This document shows positions 12,701 through 23,419 of a stretch of 64,000 nt of DNA, piece by piece; positions within the stretch are counted from its first letter, which is position 1; the number at the start of each line of letters is the position of its first letter. The stretch is from Pseudofabraea citricarpa (Eukaryota; Ascomycota; Leotiomycetes; Helotiales; Dermateaceae): contig JAPWGK010000006.1 in NCBI GenBank assembly GCA_029641185.1, forward strand, positions 620,001 through 684,000. Direction: 5' to 3'. The position numbers were made by a program, and so were the translations under genes. The notes below the pieces were generated by a model. That model was not told the origin of the DNA. It saw only the letters and a list, made by a program, of their open reading frames with translations, and made no database searches.

Positions 12701-14569
12701 CCGAAGCTCAACTGGGTCAAAATACAAAAGATGAAACGTGAGGAAGCCGAGTCGGGACTTAACTTCATTGGTTTCATCATATTTGAAAACAAATTGAAGC
12801 CCAGTACAGCTGGAGTGCTGGATGAATTAACTGAGGCCGGCATTCGAAAGGTTATGTGCACTGGTGATAACATCCTTACAGCAATCAGTGTGGCAAGAGA
12901 ATGCAACCTTATAGATAAGACAGCTCATTGTTTTGTCCCTCATTTTGCCGAAGGTTTGTCAACGACTCTCTGTCCTGGATAACATATTGACTAGTTTAGG
13001 TGATTATCAAGACCCAAAGGCCCGTTTGGTTTGGGAGAGTATCGACAACACGATATATCAATTAGACGCACACACACTCACTGTAAGTGGCCTAAAGCCC
13101 ACTGTCAGTCTAGTACTAACCTTGTGAAGCCTCTACCCCCGCCCATTGAAGGAGATGCTTCTCTCCCATATGATATTACCAATTTAAGAAATTACTCTCT
13201 AGCTGTGAGCGGAGACGTCTTTCGTTGGATAGTCGACTTCGCGACCCCTGAAGTCCTACAAAGAGTTTGTAGCCAATCTTTGATACTATCTCAACTTTAC
13301 TGACTCATCACAGATGCTTGTCTGTGGACAAGTTTTCGCCCGGATGTCCCCTGATGAAAAGCACGAGTTGGTAGAGAAACTCCAGAGTATTGATTACTGT
13401 TGTGGCTTTTGCGGCGATGGTGCAAATGACTGTGGAGCCTTGAAAGCTGCAGACGTTGGAATTTCACTTTCTGAAGCAGAAGCTTCTGTGGCTGCTCCTT
13501 TCACTAGCAGAGTTTTTGACATAACATGTGTCCCAGAAGTCATACGGTACGTAAACTTAAGACCCCGTTTAGCCCATTTGCTTATAACGTTTTAGCGAGG
13601 GCCGAGCTGCCTTGGTAACCAGCTTCAGCTGCTTCAAGTACATGAGCTTATACTCGGCTATACAATTTACTTCCGTGAGCTTCTTATATGCTTCAGCATC
13701 GAATCTGGGAGATTTCCAGGTAAGAAATTGCATACATTACCCATATATTTATATCTAACGAACCATTTAGTTTCTCTTCATTGATCTGCTCTTGATTCTA
13801 CCGATTGCAATTTTCAGTAAGTGTATAGCTATGCTCTATTGCTCTCTAATTACTAATGCCTCTCAGTGGGCTGGACAGGACCATTTCCGGTGCTTTGTCG
13901 AAAGCGACCAACTGCGAATCTAGTTTCACGGAAGGTTCTCACTCCATTACTTGGTCAAATTGCTATCTGTATTTTGATCCAGGCTGTTGGCTTCCAAGCG
14001 GTTAGAAGACAACCTTGGTAAGCTATTCTTTAATAGAGCCGTATGACACGTATCGACTGCTAATCAAACCCAAGGTTTATTCCACCCCATTTGAACAAGG
14101 AAAAGTCGAATGTCGAAAATTCCGAGAATACGACCTTGTTCTTGGTGTCTTGCTTCGAGTATATCTTGTCTGGTATTGTACTCAGTGTTGGACCTCCTTT
14201 CCGCCAATCTATGGCCCACAACTGTAAGTCTTCTGGATGTACATGCCACCCTGAGAGTATAGCCCTAACAAACTTCAAGTGCCTTTTGTTGTTACCATCG
14301 TTGTAACACTATTATTTTCATCTTACATGCTCTTCGACCCGTCAGAATGGCTGGCAAAGTTCATGCAGTTAACAAGGATGTCATGGGATTTCAAGGTCTT
14401 CATTCTTGTCTTGGGTCTAGGATATATTGCTTTGGCTTGGGTAGCTGAAAATTATCTCCTTCCAAGGCTTGCGAAATACCTGGGAATGCTCAAACACTCA
14501 CTCACAAAAACTCCAAAGCAACGAAAGCAGTATAAGCTTATATTGGAGAAGATGAAAGTTGCACAATAA
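9713..14569 (+). CDS. YPK9: P5B-type cation/polyamine-transporting ATPase (ATP13A2/YPK9 family)
   Basis: P-type ATPase of the P5B group, which in yeast and animals sits in vacuolar/lysosomal membranes and is linked to polyamine export and metal tolerance. The start ATG at 9713 opens a Ser/Arg-rich then acidic cytosolic N-terminus spread over two exons. The N-terminal membrane hairpin follows (about 10,280-10,440). [11 protein letters not shown] spans the intron near 11,380-11,440. [20 protein letters not shown] is the P5B-specific PPALP membrane motif (P5A enzymes have PPELP). The phosphorylation motif [10 protein letters not shown] starts at 11,970. The ATP-domain segment [16 protein letters not shown] is near 12,860 and the hinge [17 protein letters not shown] near 13,410. 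Closing membrane helices end at EKMKVAQ. At least ten short introns interrupt it. The polyamine role is inferred from homologues. Confidence 0.93.
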
Positions 14570-14898
14570 TTTAATATAGAATATGTAGAAACACATTAGA
14601 ATACACATGGAAATTATTGATACCCCTCAAAAAGGATGATTATGTTGAATGTGTGGCTTTTGCTGGGTTTCAGTTGGTATTTCCACTAAGTGCTACGGCA
14701 ACCTTCTCGGACTAATTGGATGATACACAGAACCTTGTCCACGGACGCGACGGAACATTGCTCAGACATCTGTCACCACTCAGACCTCTTCTTGCATCTG
14801 AAGCTCTAAAATAGTTTTGTTTTCTGCTTCTCTCAGAAACGTTCACATCACTTGTCTTCAATCTTTGCTCACGACCTCAACCCCAAACACTTTCGAAG
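14570..14898. other. Intergenic between two co-directional genes
   Basis: A 329-base spacer holding the 3' flank of the P5B ATPase and the promoter/leader of the methyltransferase gene. It is pyrimidine-rich just before the ATG at 14,899. No further gene seen. Confidence 0.5.
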
Positions 14899-16153
14899 AT
14901 GAGTTACCTGGGTACGTATACCGCCTTTTTATAATCCCCATGGCATCTTGAAACAGGTCAACTGATTAGATTAGATATGGTTCTGGATGGAGGATACCTC
15001 CCAAACGCTGTGATTCGTGTTGGAATCCGGCGTCAATTGAAGCAACGTATCGAAATCATCAAGACTACATCTCTAGAAGATGCCTACGAGAAGAAGATGA
15101 AATATGTAGATTTGTTGCGCAGCAGGCCAATCGCAATCGAGACAGCTACGGCCAACGACCAGCACTACGAAGTGGGCACTGGTGTCCTGGCAGCTTGCTT
15201 AGGTCCTAGAATGAAGTATTCTTGCTGTTTGTACCCAAAAGGCGGGGAGACGTTAGCGCAAGCCGAGATTGCCATGTTGGAGACATATGTTAAGAAAGCT
15301 CAATTGAAGGATGGTATGAGCATTTTGGACCTTGGGTCAGTATTCCAATGAGATCTGAAGCTATCGAGAAATCTTTGTTGACCGTAATCAGTTGTGGTTG
15401 GGGATCAGGAGCTTTATATTTTGCTGAGGTTCTGCCAAACTCGAAGATCACCGCCTTTTCAAATTCCAGAACCCAGAAACTGTACATCGATGCTAAAGCC
15501 AAGGAAAAGGGCTTCAATAATTTGAGAGTCATTACTGGAAATGTCGTCGACTACGAATTTGAGAAGGACAGTTTTGATCGAGTTGTGTCTATTGAGGTAT
15601 GTCACATGATTGAGAGTTTCCAAGCTTGAGCTGATTCTTGAAGCTGTTTGAGCACATGAAGAACTATGAACTCTTGATGGCCAAGGTCTCGAGAGCCCTG
15701 AAGCCAGCTGGAAAGCTGTTTGTTCACATTTTTGCTCATAAGACAACCCCTTATGACTTTGAGGAGGGTTGGATGAGCACGCACTTCTTCACCGGAGGTA
15801 CCATGCCATCTGCAGACCTGTTACATTACTTTCAAAAAGACTTGAAGTTAGAACATCAATGGTGGGTTTCTGGCACCCATTATGCCAAGACCTGTGAAGT
15901 AAGTGTTCCAATGTAGAACTCCCTGGGCATTTGCTAACCCACATCTCAGGACTGGCTTTCCAAAATGGTTGCCAGCAAGGATGAGATATGGCCGCATCTA
16001 ACAGAGACTTACGGTGATAAGGATACGGCAATGTGGTATTACAGATGGCAAATCTTTTATCTGGCATGCGCGGAGCTCTTTGCGTACGAGGGTGGGGATA
16101 CCTGGGGCGTTTCCCATTACCTTTTTGAAAAGCCAGCATCAGCAGAAGCATAG
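14899..16153 (+). CDS. SAM-dependent methyltransferase, cyclopropane-fatty-acid-synthase / coclaurine N-methyltransferase-like
   Basis: Soluble SAM-dependent enzyme of the CFA synthase superfamily. Exon 1 is only 13 bases (ATGAGTTACCTGG), spliced to give [21 protein letters not shown] second intron splits motif I, which rejoins as [20 protein letters not shown], the SAM-binding glycine loop. A third intron precedes the post-motif [15 protein letters not shown], and [20 protein letters not shown] follows. [17 protein letters not shown] and HYAKTCEDWLSKM are typical of this family, as is the C-terminal [17 protein letters not shown]. The family members known best methylate alkaloid nitrogens or make cyclopropane lipids; the substrate in fungi is not established and I cannot assign it. 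Stop at 16,151-16,153. Confidence 0.88.
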
Positions 16154-16387
16154 ACATAAACCAGTAGATTTAGAAACCAAGCTCTAGGACTCAGGGCTGA
16201 ATACGGAAGACAATTGTAAAGACCCGTCCATGCTTCCTTATGTACAAGCCCATTTGACAAACTCCATCTTCCAATCATCTTCCAACCCTTAAAGGCCATT
16301 GTGATATGCGCCACCAAGCAGGTCTTCAAAGCCATAAATACAGCATCTCCTTCCGCACGATGATCCAATATCTCTGTGCCGAGTTGT

Positions 16388-16646
16388 TCAATGGTCCCAT
16401 GGATGCTTCCAGCCTAATAACGCGGGTCCTGCAATGCCATTAGTTTAAGTCCCTGAGGGCAGTGGTTGGTCAGGTACCGTCTTGCTTCGCGCGATACATC
16501 AACTGAGCAATTATTAGTATACGATCTTAAGAGGAGGGCTACTTCAGGGTACCTACAAAGAACCACATGCTTGCTCCCAATCCTGTCGCGGCGAACCGGT
16601 AGAGCGGCCGAACAGGGTGGATGTGAATAGGGTGTTTGCCTGCCAT
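16388..16646 (-). CDS. Small three-exon protein (51 aa), possible complex I accessory subunit (NDUFB2/AGGG-like)
   Basis: A short gene easily missed because no exon is long. Exon 1 (16557-16646) encodes MAGKHPIHIHPVRPLYRFAA and then TGLGASMWFF. GTAGGT...TACTAATAATTGCTCAG is removed, exon 2 (16478-16502, 25 bases) encodes LMYRAKQDG, and GTACCT...AACTAATGGCATTGCAG is removed. Exon 3 (16388-16428) encodes GPALLGWKHPWDH and stop. The three exons total 156 bases in one frame, and both introns have clear branch points and acceptors. The layout is a His/Arg-rich N-terminus, one hydrophobic segment (GLGASMWFF), then a basic and Trp/His C-terminus. This resembles short single-span subunits of mitochondrial complex I, and MWFF-x-YR followed by LG-x-x-HP recalls NDUFB2. 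The gene model is strong; the identity is tentative. Confidence 0.7.
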
Positions 16647-17360
16647 GTTCTATACCTCAATTAGTATGACCGCTCTGAGCTGCTTTTTGAAGAAACTCAC
16701 TATGGAAGGGCGAGAGGGTCAATTGGTCTATGAGAGGAAGAGGAGATGTTGAACGAGGTCGTCGTCTTCAAGCTTCTGCCGAGCCCTGGAATGTTGCCTC
16801 AGGATACAAAGATCTCGGGCCAACTTTGGCGGGATGTTAATCTAGCTCACCGCCTGGGTGTAGCTAAATAATCTCCTTCAACAGAAAGTAAGCCATTTGC
16901 AACGAACGCGCTTAAGTTCCGTCTGGTCATTCAAGAAGTCCATTCTATCAAGTCATAATCTAAACCTTGTCCACTGAATATAATAAGCTTGCCATGGAGG
17001 TTTTCAAACACGACCAAGTACTGATGGTGCACCCTCTAGCAGGTGAGCTTAGTGATTCAGAGAGTGTGCACGCAGCCTGGTGGCTCTGTTGGATAGCCTT
17101 GCAGTTGAAGCTCTCAATAAAAGTTGACAATAGCAACGACCGCGACAGACTTAACATTGTCCGTCGAAACAATGAGTCGCGTGTCTCATCCTCTGCGCTG
17201 AGCACGAAACCAAACTTATAACCAATGAATTATTTGTTCCTCCTTCACAACCACTGACCGCGCAAACCCTGATCTTCCTACATCATCCATCAAAGACCGC
17301 AAAGCGCGACTCCTGGCACAAGAACACCTCTGGATTCCTGCCAACACAGACATTACGACC
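16647..17360. promoter_or_regulatory. Divergent intergenic region, small mitochondrial-type gene / BUR1
   Basis: This 714-base stretch separates two divergent genes and should hold both promoters. An open frame at 16,967-17,221 has no recognisable protein features, so I treat it as chance. Confidence 0.5.
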
Positions 17361-19220
17361 ATGGCAACCCCCTCCCACGGTGCAAGCCCTCGCACGAATG
17401 GCTCTGTGCAGGGCCACCGCTCACAACACAGCTTTCGGGGCTGCTCAAGGATCACCGACTACGATGTGCTAGGAAAGCTTGGAGAGGGTACATTTGGGGA
17501 GGTTCATCGTGCAAAATCGAAGAAGACAGGTACAGTCGTCGCGCTGAAGAAGATTCTCATGCACAACGAGAAGGATGGTTTCCCTATCACGGCTCTGCGA
17601 GAGATCAAGCTCTTGAAGCTTCTATCACACCCCAACGTGCTTAGACTCGAGGAGATGGCCGTGGAGCATCACCAGAAAAGCAGTAAGTCCTCCTTTGCCT
17701 CTCCTTAGATATTACTAATGCCGTATAGCGGACAAGCGGAAACGCGCCATCATGTACATGGTCACCCCTTATATGGATCATGATTTATCAGGTCTTCTCG
17801 AAAATCCGAGTGTTACCTTCACTGAACCTCAAATCAAGTGCTACATGCTTCAACTTTTAGAAGGATTACGATATCTCCATGACAATCATATCTTGCACCG
17901 CGACATGAAAGCTGCAAATCTTCTGATCAACAACAAGGGCATTCTGCAAATTGCTGATTTCGGTTTGGCACGTCATTATGATGAACCAGTTCCAAGGGAG
18001 GGCCAAGGAGGCGGAGATGCACGTAGGGATTATACTACGCTCGTCGTAACGCGTTGGTATCGACCTCCCGAGTTACTTATGCACCTTAGAAAATACACGA
18101 CAGCAATCGATATCTGGGGAGTTGGGTGAGTTTCCTTTTAGCTTACCATTCCTCAGCTTTAGCTAACTGGCAAAGCTGCGTATTTGGAGAGATGTTAGTG
18201 GGCAAGCCAATATTATCGGGGGACAGCGATCCTAATCAATTGAAAATCATTTTTGATTTGGTTGGCACTCCAACTGATGAGACCATGCCAGGATGGAGGA
18301 ACCTACCTGGAGCTGAAGGGCTGAACTTTCGTCCCCAGATGTCGACATTATCGCAGCGTTTTAGAGAGCATGGTTCTGGTGCAATTTCTCTTCTGAAAGA
18401 GCTACTCAAGCTTGACTGGCGGAAACGAATTAATGCTATCGATGCATTAAAGCACCCATACTTCACACAAACACCTTACCCCGCTGTAGCGGGCGACCTA
18501 CCAACCTTTGAGGAATCACATGAACTCGATCGACGCAAGTTCCGAGGTCAGAAAGCGGGCCCACCTCCAGCTCCAAAGGGTGGCACTGTTGGCATGGGAC
18601 CAACTGGGGGATGGGGAGGCGAACCCAACAATAACCAAGGCTTTGGCGATAGAGATCATCACGGCGGACATAGACCACATCAAAATGGAAGCCGCTATCC
18701 TCCGGATGCAAATGGTGGATATCGGAATAACCAACCTCAAGAACCAAGAAGGCCTGCATGGCGAAGAGACGATAAGCCAGATACTCGACTGCCACCTAGA
18801 CCACCTCCAGTTGATCATGTGGGCCCTTGGGCGGACGGCGGGAGATCTGGGCCTGATGGCTACAGAGATCGAGACCGAGACCGTCTTCCTAGGAGCAGAG
18901 GTGGTGCCGGAAGTATTGCCGGAGGCGTTGGCAGGAGTGACATAGACACATACATCCCGAGCTATGGCCCCGATGCTGCACGGAGAGATGATCGACCGCC
19001 GCGAGATGACCGTCGACGAAGAGATGATCGAGATGATCGCCGACATGACCGAGACAGAGACAGAGGCGTGTATGATGATCGAAGAAGAGGTAGCGCAGAT
19101 GATCGAAGTCGAAACAGCAAGACTCGTAGTCGAAGCCGCAGCCCCATCAGAGAGAGGGAGAGGGAACGTGTCAGAGATAGAACATCCGTGGAAAGAGATC
19201 GCGATGTCTATCGTAGGTAG
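17361..19220 (+). CDS. BUR1: BUR1/CDK9-type serine/threonine protein kinase
   Basis: Cyclin-dependent kinase of the BUR complex, which phosphorylates the RNA polymerase II CTD and Spt5 to promote elongation in the nucleus. Exon 1 starts at 17,361 and carries the Gly loop [18 protein letters not shown], the catalytic lysine in VVALKKILM, and the cyclin-binding helix [15 protein letters not shown] (a PITALRE-like sequence as in CDK9). Exon 2 holds [23 protein letters not shown] and the activation segment [16 protein letters not shown] with its target threonine. Exon 3 holds [19 protein letters not shown] and ends the kinase fold at [17 protein letters not shown] long Gly/Pro/Arg/Asp-rich tail follows, finishing in RS/RD dipeptide repeats. 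Introns are at about 17,682-17,729 and 18,126-18,176. Confidence 0.95.
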
Positions 19221-20017
19221 AGGGATATTGCGTTTGGTGTCGGGTTCTACGCGGCATGGAGTTTGCGTTGGCGGGTTTCAATAGCTATGGCATGGTATTG
19301 CTGGGATATGAAGGGTTGGCGGCGTTCTGGTGTACGTCGAATAGTTACGATTGATCGAAATTCACATTTGGTCTAGAGGACCTGATGTGAGCGGGCAGGT
19401 TACGTTACCCTTTTAATGTGCATTAAATACTTAGCTTGGAGTTTCAACTTAATAGCTCACCACCTTAAAATTTCCCTCGATACTCAACCATACTCGTGTC
19501 CTAGGAATGAGGATTTAATTGCTGGAGAGCTAGAATCTATCAAACATCTGATGCTGATTGGCCACCCATGACGAGCTGAAGAGATGGGCCATTTAGTTCT
19601 ACATGTCAAAGTTATATTGGATGTATATGATGTCTAGAGTGCATTATTCGTAGTTCTGCTAATCCCTACAGTTCGCCGTTGCCTACTTAAATCATTTAAT
19701 TCCAACCCTGGGTTTACCTTAGACACCACTCCCTCTACATTCAAGGGCTGTGACTACAGTTACGATACCGTACTTACGCCAAGAATGCTGTCCCCATCCA
19801 CACCCATCCTCCTTTTTCTAAAAACGCGTACAACAAAAAAGAAGATATAAATACAACATCTTATAAATTGAAAAAGGTCCATTTCAAAACACGAACTGCG
19901 TATATACAGTACCGCAGAGTGTCAAAAGTCTGCCAATCCTGTCGGGTTCAGACTGTAATTAAGACTTGGAAGAATAGTGGAAGAAGATGTGTCCTGATGA
20001 AAGTAACCAGTCGTCCT
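19221..20017. other. Convergent intergenic region
   Basis: Tail-to-tail spacer between BUR1 (+) and the GDP-mannose transporter (-), so it holds two 3' flanks. It is AT-rich around 19,800-19,900. No gene, repeat or RNA seen. Confidence 0.5.
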
Positions 20018-21354
20018 CTATGAGTTGGCAGCATCACGGCTGCTTTGCGAGCTCGCACTAGTGATTGGCTGGGTTGTTGGCAGAGACATCTTCTGCATTT
20101 GGTTCTCGCGTACTTTTGCCCAAGCATAGACAATTCCACTGATGAATCCAATGATGATAGCTGAGACGCTTCCAAAGGTTACTGGTGCGGCGAAGAAGAT
20201 CAAGCCACTAACAGCAATTGGGAGCTTATTAAGTGCTCCTACCATGGAATAGGTGGTCGAGGATGTGACACGGATACACCAAGCAGAGCAGTAGGAGATG
20301 AAGATGGTAGCTAGACCGGAGTAGACCATTCCAGACATGAGAGTATTTCTTGACTCAATTGGGAAGTTCTTGAGGAGATTCTCGGATGACCAGTCTTCGA
20401 AGAGGAGGGAACAGACAATCAAGACTGGGATGGTGAGTAGGTTGTTATAGAACATAGCTAGAATCCATTAGCATTTTGTGATTCATCGTGCGATCCTAAA
20501 ATAAACTTACTGTCCCAATCCTTGAAGTTCATCTTCTTAATAACCTTGCGCATACTGAGAACGTATGCAGCGGTACAGAAGACGTTCATGCCCATCCAAG
20601 CGTAACCGGCATTAAGGGTCGACAGAGCTGCTGCAGCTTCGGCAGTTTGCTTCTCAGCACCTCCGTATAAAGCATGTTGGATATCGGCCCAAGCAGCAAT
20701 AACTGAACTGAGAACCATCAATCCGAATGAGAAAAGCGCAGATGCACCGACACTTCCACCGAACCAGAGAACCTCGCCATATGCGATAACGATGATAGTG
20801 AGGTTTTTGAAAATCGTATAGACGGGAACCGAAAGGAATTGAAGAGCCTTTGTACTGGTGTAAATCATACCAACGAGGAGCAGAGAGATTGGGAACCCTG
20901 GTGTCTGTCAGTCTGCTTCCTTTCTGATCCGCCTGGCTGTAAACACTTACATTTTTTGGCCTTGACAGTGTCAAATGGTGCAAGATTTTTGATCAACCCA
21001 GCGGACTTGCATGCGATAATGGCAAGAATGCAAACGATGGACTATCTTGATATCAGCTTACGTTTCTAACCTCAGAGATTCGCTTCTTACCTGGATAGCA
21101 AGGTAGAGGAAGTTCAAGTTCCAGTTTGATCCAGACACACAATACTTGTTGGTCACTGTCATAGAAATCGAGGCCAGACAGTATGCCAAAATGGAGAGGG
21201 CTGGATTGTTGGTGATAGACGACACTGGTGCATGCAGAGGCACTCTAGCTGACTGCGAACCTGCCAGAAAGGGGCTCTGGGAGGAGCGGTCGTTGAAGCT
21301 CTTCATCTCCACATCGCCCTTCCTGGCATAATCTTCGTTCTTCTTGTCGTCCAT
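20018..21354 (-). CDS. VRG4: Golgi GDP-mannose transporter
   Basis: Nucleotide-sugar antiporter bringing GDP-mannose into the Golgi lumen for mannosylation of glycoproteins and sphingolipids. The start at 21,352-21,354 gives [20 protein letters not shown], a cytosolic tail. The first membrane region is [20 protein letters not shown], characteristic of Vrg4. Exon 2 carries [20 protein letters not shown]. Exon 3 starts at about 20,895 and carries [20 protein letters not shown], an FKNLTI motif as in Vrg4. Exon 4 carries [20 protein letters not shown], with the GALNK motif that contacts GDP-mannose, and ends [17 protein letters not shown]. About ten membrane segments are expected in this drug/metabolite-transporter fold. 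It supplies donor sugar to enzymes such as the SUR1-type glycosyltransferase encoded at 52.7-53.7 kb. Three short introns. Confidence 0.95.
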
Positions 21355-21985
21355 GGCTGCAATATTGTACGAGAGTCAAAAAGAGTGTCGAGATGCTGTG
21401 GGAGCAAGAGAGAGACGCGCAAGCTGGTCAAGGGGGACGATTTCGGCAGGGCTGAGGTGAGGATGCTAGGATCTCACAGAGAGGGACGTTGTCGATATCG
21501 CAAAACTCTCACAGAAAGAGAGGCCCGATAATGGCCAGAGGATGGAGCACGAATGGAAGAGGGTGGTCGAGGGAATGATTTTCGAAGTCGTAGGTGTTCG
21601 TGTAGGGCGAAGTGTATTTGTCTTCTACTTTCCGACTGGGGTGTCAGGTACATAAATTTAGATTGGCAGGGATCATGCAAGATAACCGGAATTGAGCATT
21701 TCCATGTCCTGCTCATGTGGGCATGTGGAAAAAGGAGAGAGAGAGAAAGAGGACAAACTCACTGGTCTGGGGGCAAGTCTTGATAATTGATGCACTCCAA
21801 GAGTCAATGGATTGCACGCAATTGAAGTTGACAGCTGGCAACACAGAATCTGGCTCAACTCAACCTGTCAAGCCATCCGTTGCCGTCGTCAATCTAGGAG
21901 ATTTAGACTCGCGTACAGGACCCCTTCCATAGCTCAGCTAGACCTCTTTCTGTCACCTCAACACCATCATATCGCATCCACCGCC
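21355..21985. promoter_or_regulatory. Divergent promoter region, GDP-mannose transporter / PLP1
   Basis: A 631-base head-to-head spacer. The side next to 21,355 is purine-rich on the + strand (pyrimidine-rich in the transporter's sense) and the side next to 21,985 is CT-rich, as expected for fungal leaders. No gene seen. Confidence 0.5.
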
Positions 21986-22665
21986 ATGTCAAGGAAACTC
22001 GATGCCCAAGTCGCTGCCGTCTTGGATAACAATGGCTCCATCTCGGATGATGAGGATGCCCTGATTGCTTCTCTCGAAGACTCCCCGGCCTTGGACGCCT
22101 TTCGAGAGCAGAGACTCCAGCAGCTGCACTCTGAATTTACACGCGCCAAGACGCAGAAGAGCCAGGGATTTGGCAGCTACACTGAGATCAAAGAGGAGAA
22201 GGCATTGATGGACTTGACGACCGGTGTAAAATATGCGGTGGTGCATTTTGCAAAGGACGATTTTGCGAGGTGCGGGGTGATGGATGGTCATCTACAGGTA
22301 AACAAACCCCTCTATTCTGTGGCGAAGGATTGCGCTGATTGTCTTCCAAGACTCTAGCACCAAAGCATTTCGATACTCGGTTTCTCAAGATGAATGTTGA
22401 AAACGCTCCATTCCTGGTCACCAAGCTCAGGGTGCAGGTTCTGCCATGCGTTTTGGCTTTTATAGACGGCGTCAGTGTTGACCGAATTGTCGGCTTTGAG
22501 GGCCTGGGATATACACAAGACACATTTACGACCAAGGACCTAGAGGCCAGGTTACTAGGATCGGGAGTCATACAGCGGGCGAAAGCAACGGAGGATGCTG
22601 GGGCTCGATTTGGAGGAAGGGCTGCGAGGAAGGAAGATAGTGATAATGATGACGATTGGGATTGA
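21986..22665 (+). CDS. PLP1: Phosducin-like thioredoxin-fold protein (PLP1/TXNDC9 family)
   Basis: Cytosolic co-factor of the CCT/TRiC chaperonin in actin and tubulin folding, by analogy with yeast Plp1 and mammalian TXNDC9. The ATG at 21,986 gives MSRKLDAQVAAVLDNNGSIS followed by an acidic stretch and the helix ALDAFREQRLQQLHSEFTRA. The thioredoxin-like domain begins GVKYAVVHFAKDDFARCGVM; it lacks a CxxC redox pair, as usual for this family. One intron (GTAAACAAACC...CTTCCAAG) joins DGHLQ to TLAPKHFDTRFLKMNVENAP. The domain continues LRVQVLPCVLAFIDGVSVDR, with the family's VLPC segment. The C-terminus is acidic and ends SDNDDDWD. Confidence 0.92.
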
Positions 22666-22978
22666 AAGGCCAAGGATCGAAGTATCTATCAGTGGAACGA
22701 ATTTGAGGTATCAGAATTGCCCACACCAGTCAAAGTTTTACAACCGACGATGGACAAACTGGGGGGAAAGCTTTCATTATGAGGCCTTGAGGGGAGCGCT
22801 ATTTAGACCCATGATCATCCTTCTGGGTATATCTGAGCCATTATCTCCATACAACAAATCAACAATTCCTCCTGACATAGTTCTCATCCAATGAACCCTG
22901 GACATCCATGTACAAGAGTTGCTACATCCCACAACAGGCATACACCATTACTACAACCAAGCAGCACCGGGTTGTTGT
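22666..22978. other. Convergent intergenic spacer
   Basis: A 313-base tail-to-tail gap between PLP1 (+) and the DUF3602 gene (-). Nothing further seen. Confidence 0.5.
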
Positions 22979-23419
22979 TCAACCGTAGAAGCTATCAGTG
23001 GAACCACGTCTGTGGAACCTATTCAGAATTTTGTCCTTCAGCACATCCGCAGCACCCATGGACCACGAAAAGGAAGAAGCCGACGAAGCACTGCTTGGAG
23101 ACATGGTCCGATTACCAGCTCCACCAATCCCAGAATACCACACGGTAGGCGGGTTCTCCTGTCTCGCAATCTTGAAAGAAAGTTCTTGTTCCGGTGTGAG
23201 CACAGCTCGATCTTTCCAACTTCTTGAGTTTCCTGCTCCTCCGATGCCGACGGAGAAAAAGCCGTTCTGAGAATTTAGGGTTGATGGGATAGACGTAGGA
23301 GCCGAGACTGGGGCTGAGGGCAAGCCTGAGATGGGATGAAAGTTCCCTGCTCCTCCCAGACCGGTCTTGATATATGCCGAGCTTGATCTTTTGTTGATGA
23401 GGGGAGTTGCTTGAGACAT
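22979..23419 (-). CDS. PAR32-like protein with GxGGAGN repeats (DUF3602)
   Basis: Small intronless protein, 146 codons from the ATG at 23,417-23,419 (MSQATPLINKRSSSAYIKTG). It has three copies of the G-x-GGAGN motif: GLGGAGNFHP, GIGGAGNSRS and GIGGAGNRTM. This repeated motif defines the fungal DUF3602/PAR32 family. In yeast, Par32 is a phosphoprotein that binds and inhibits ammonium transporters in a TORC1-dependent way; that role is not shown here. The rest is low-complexity Ser/Pro sequence ending RRGSTDSFYG. The frame stays open upstream to 23,557 with another ATG, but the shorter start fits the family better. Confidence 0.8.
   Translation of the reverse strand: MSQATPLINKRSSSAYIKTGLGGAGNFHPISGLPSAPVSAPTSIPSTLNSQNGFFSVGIGGAGNSRSWKDRAVLTPEQELSFKIARQENPPTVWYSGIGGAGNRTMSPSSASSASSFSWSMGAADVLKDKILNRFHRRGSTDSFYG

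Noticed and set aside
16967..17221. 84-codon + strand frame upstream of BUR1
   Set aside because: No family features, lies in a divergent promoter region and has an overlapping frame of similar length on the other strand, as expected by chance.
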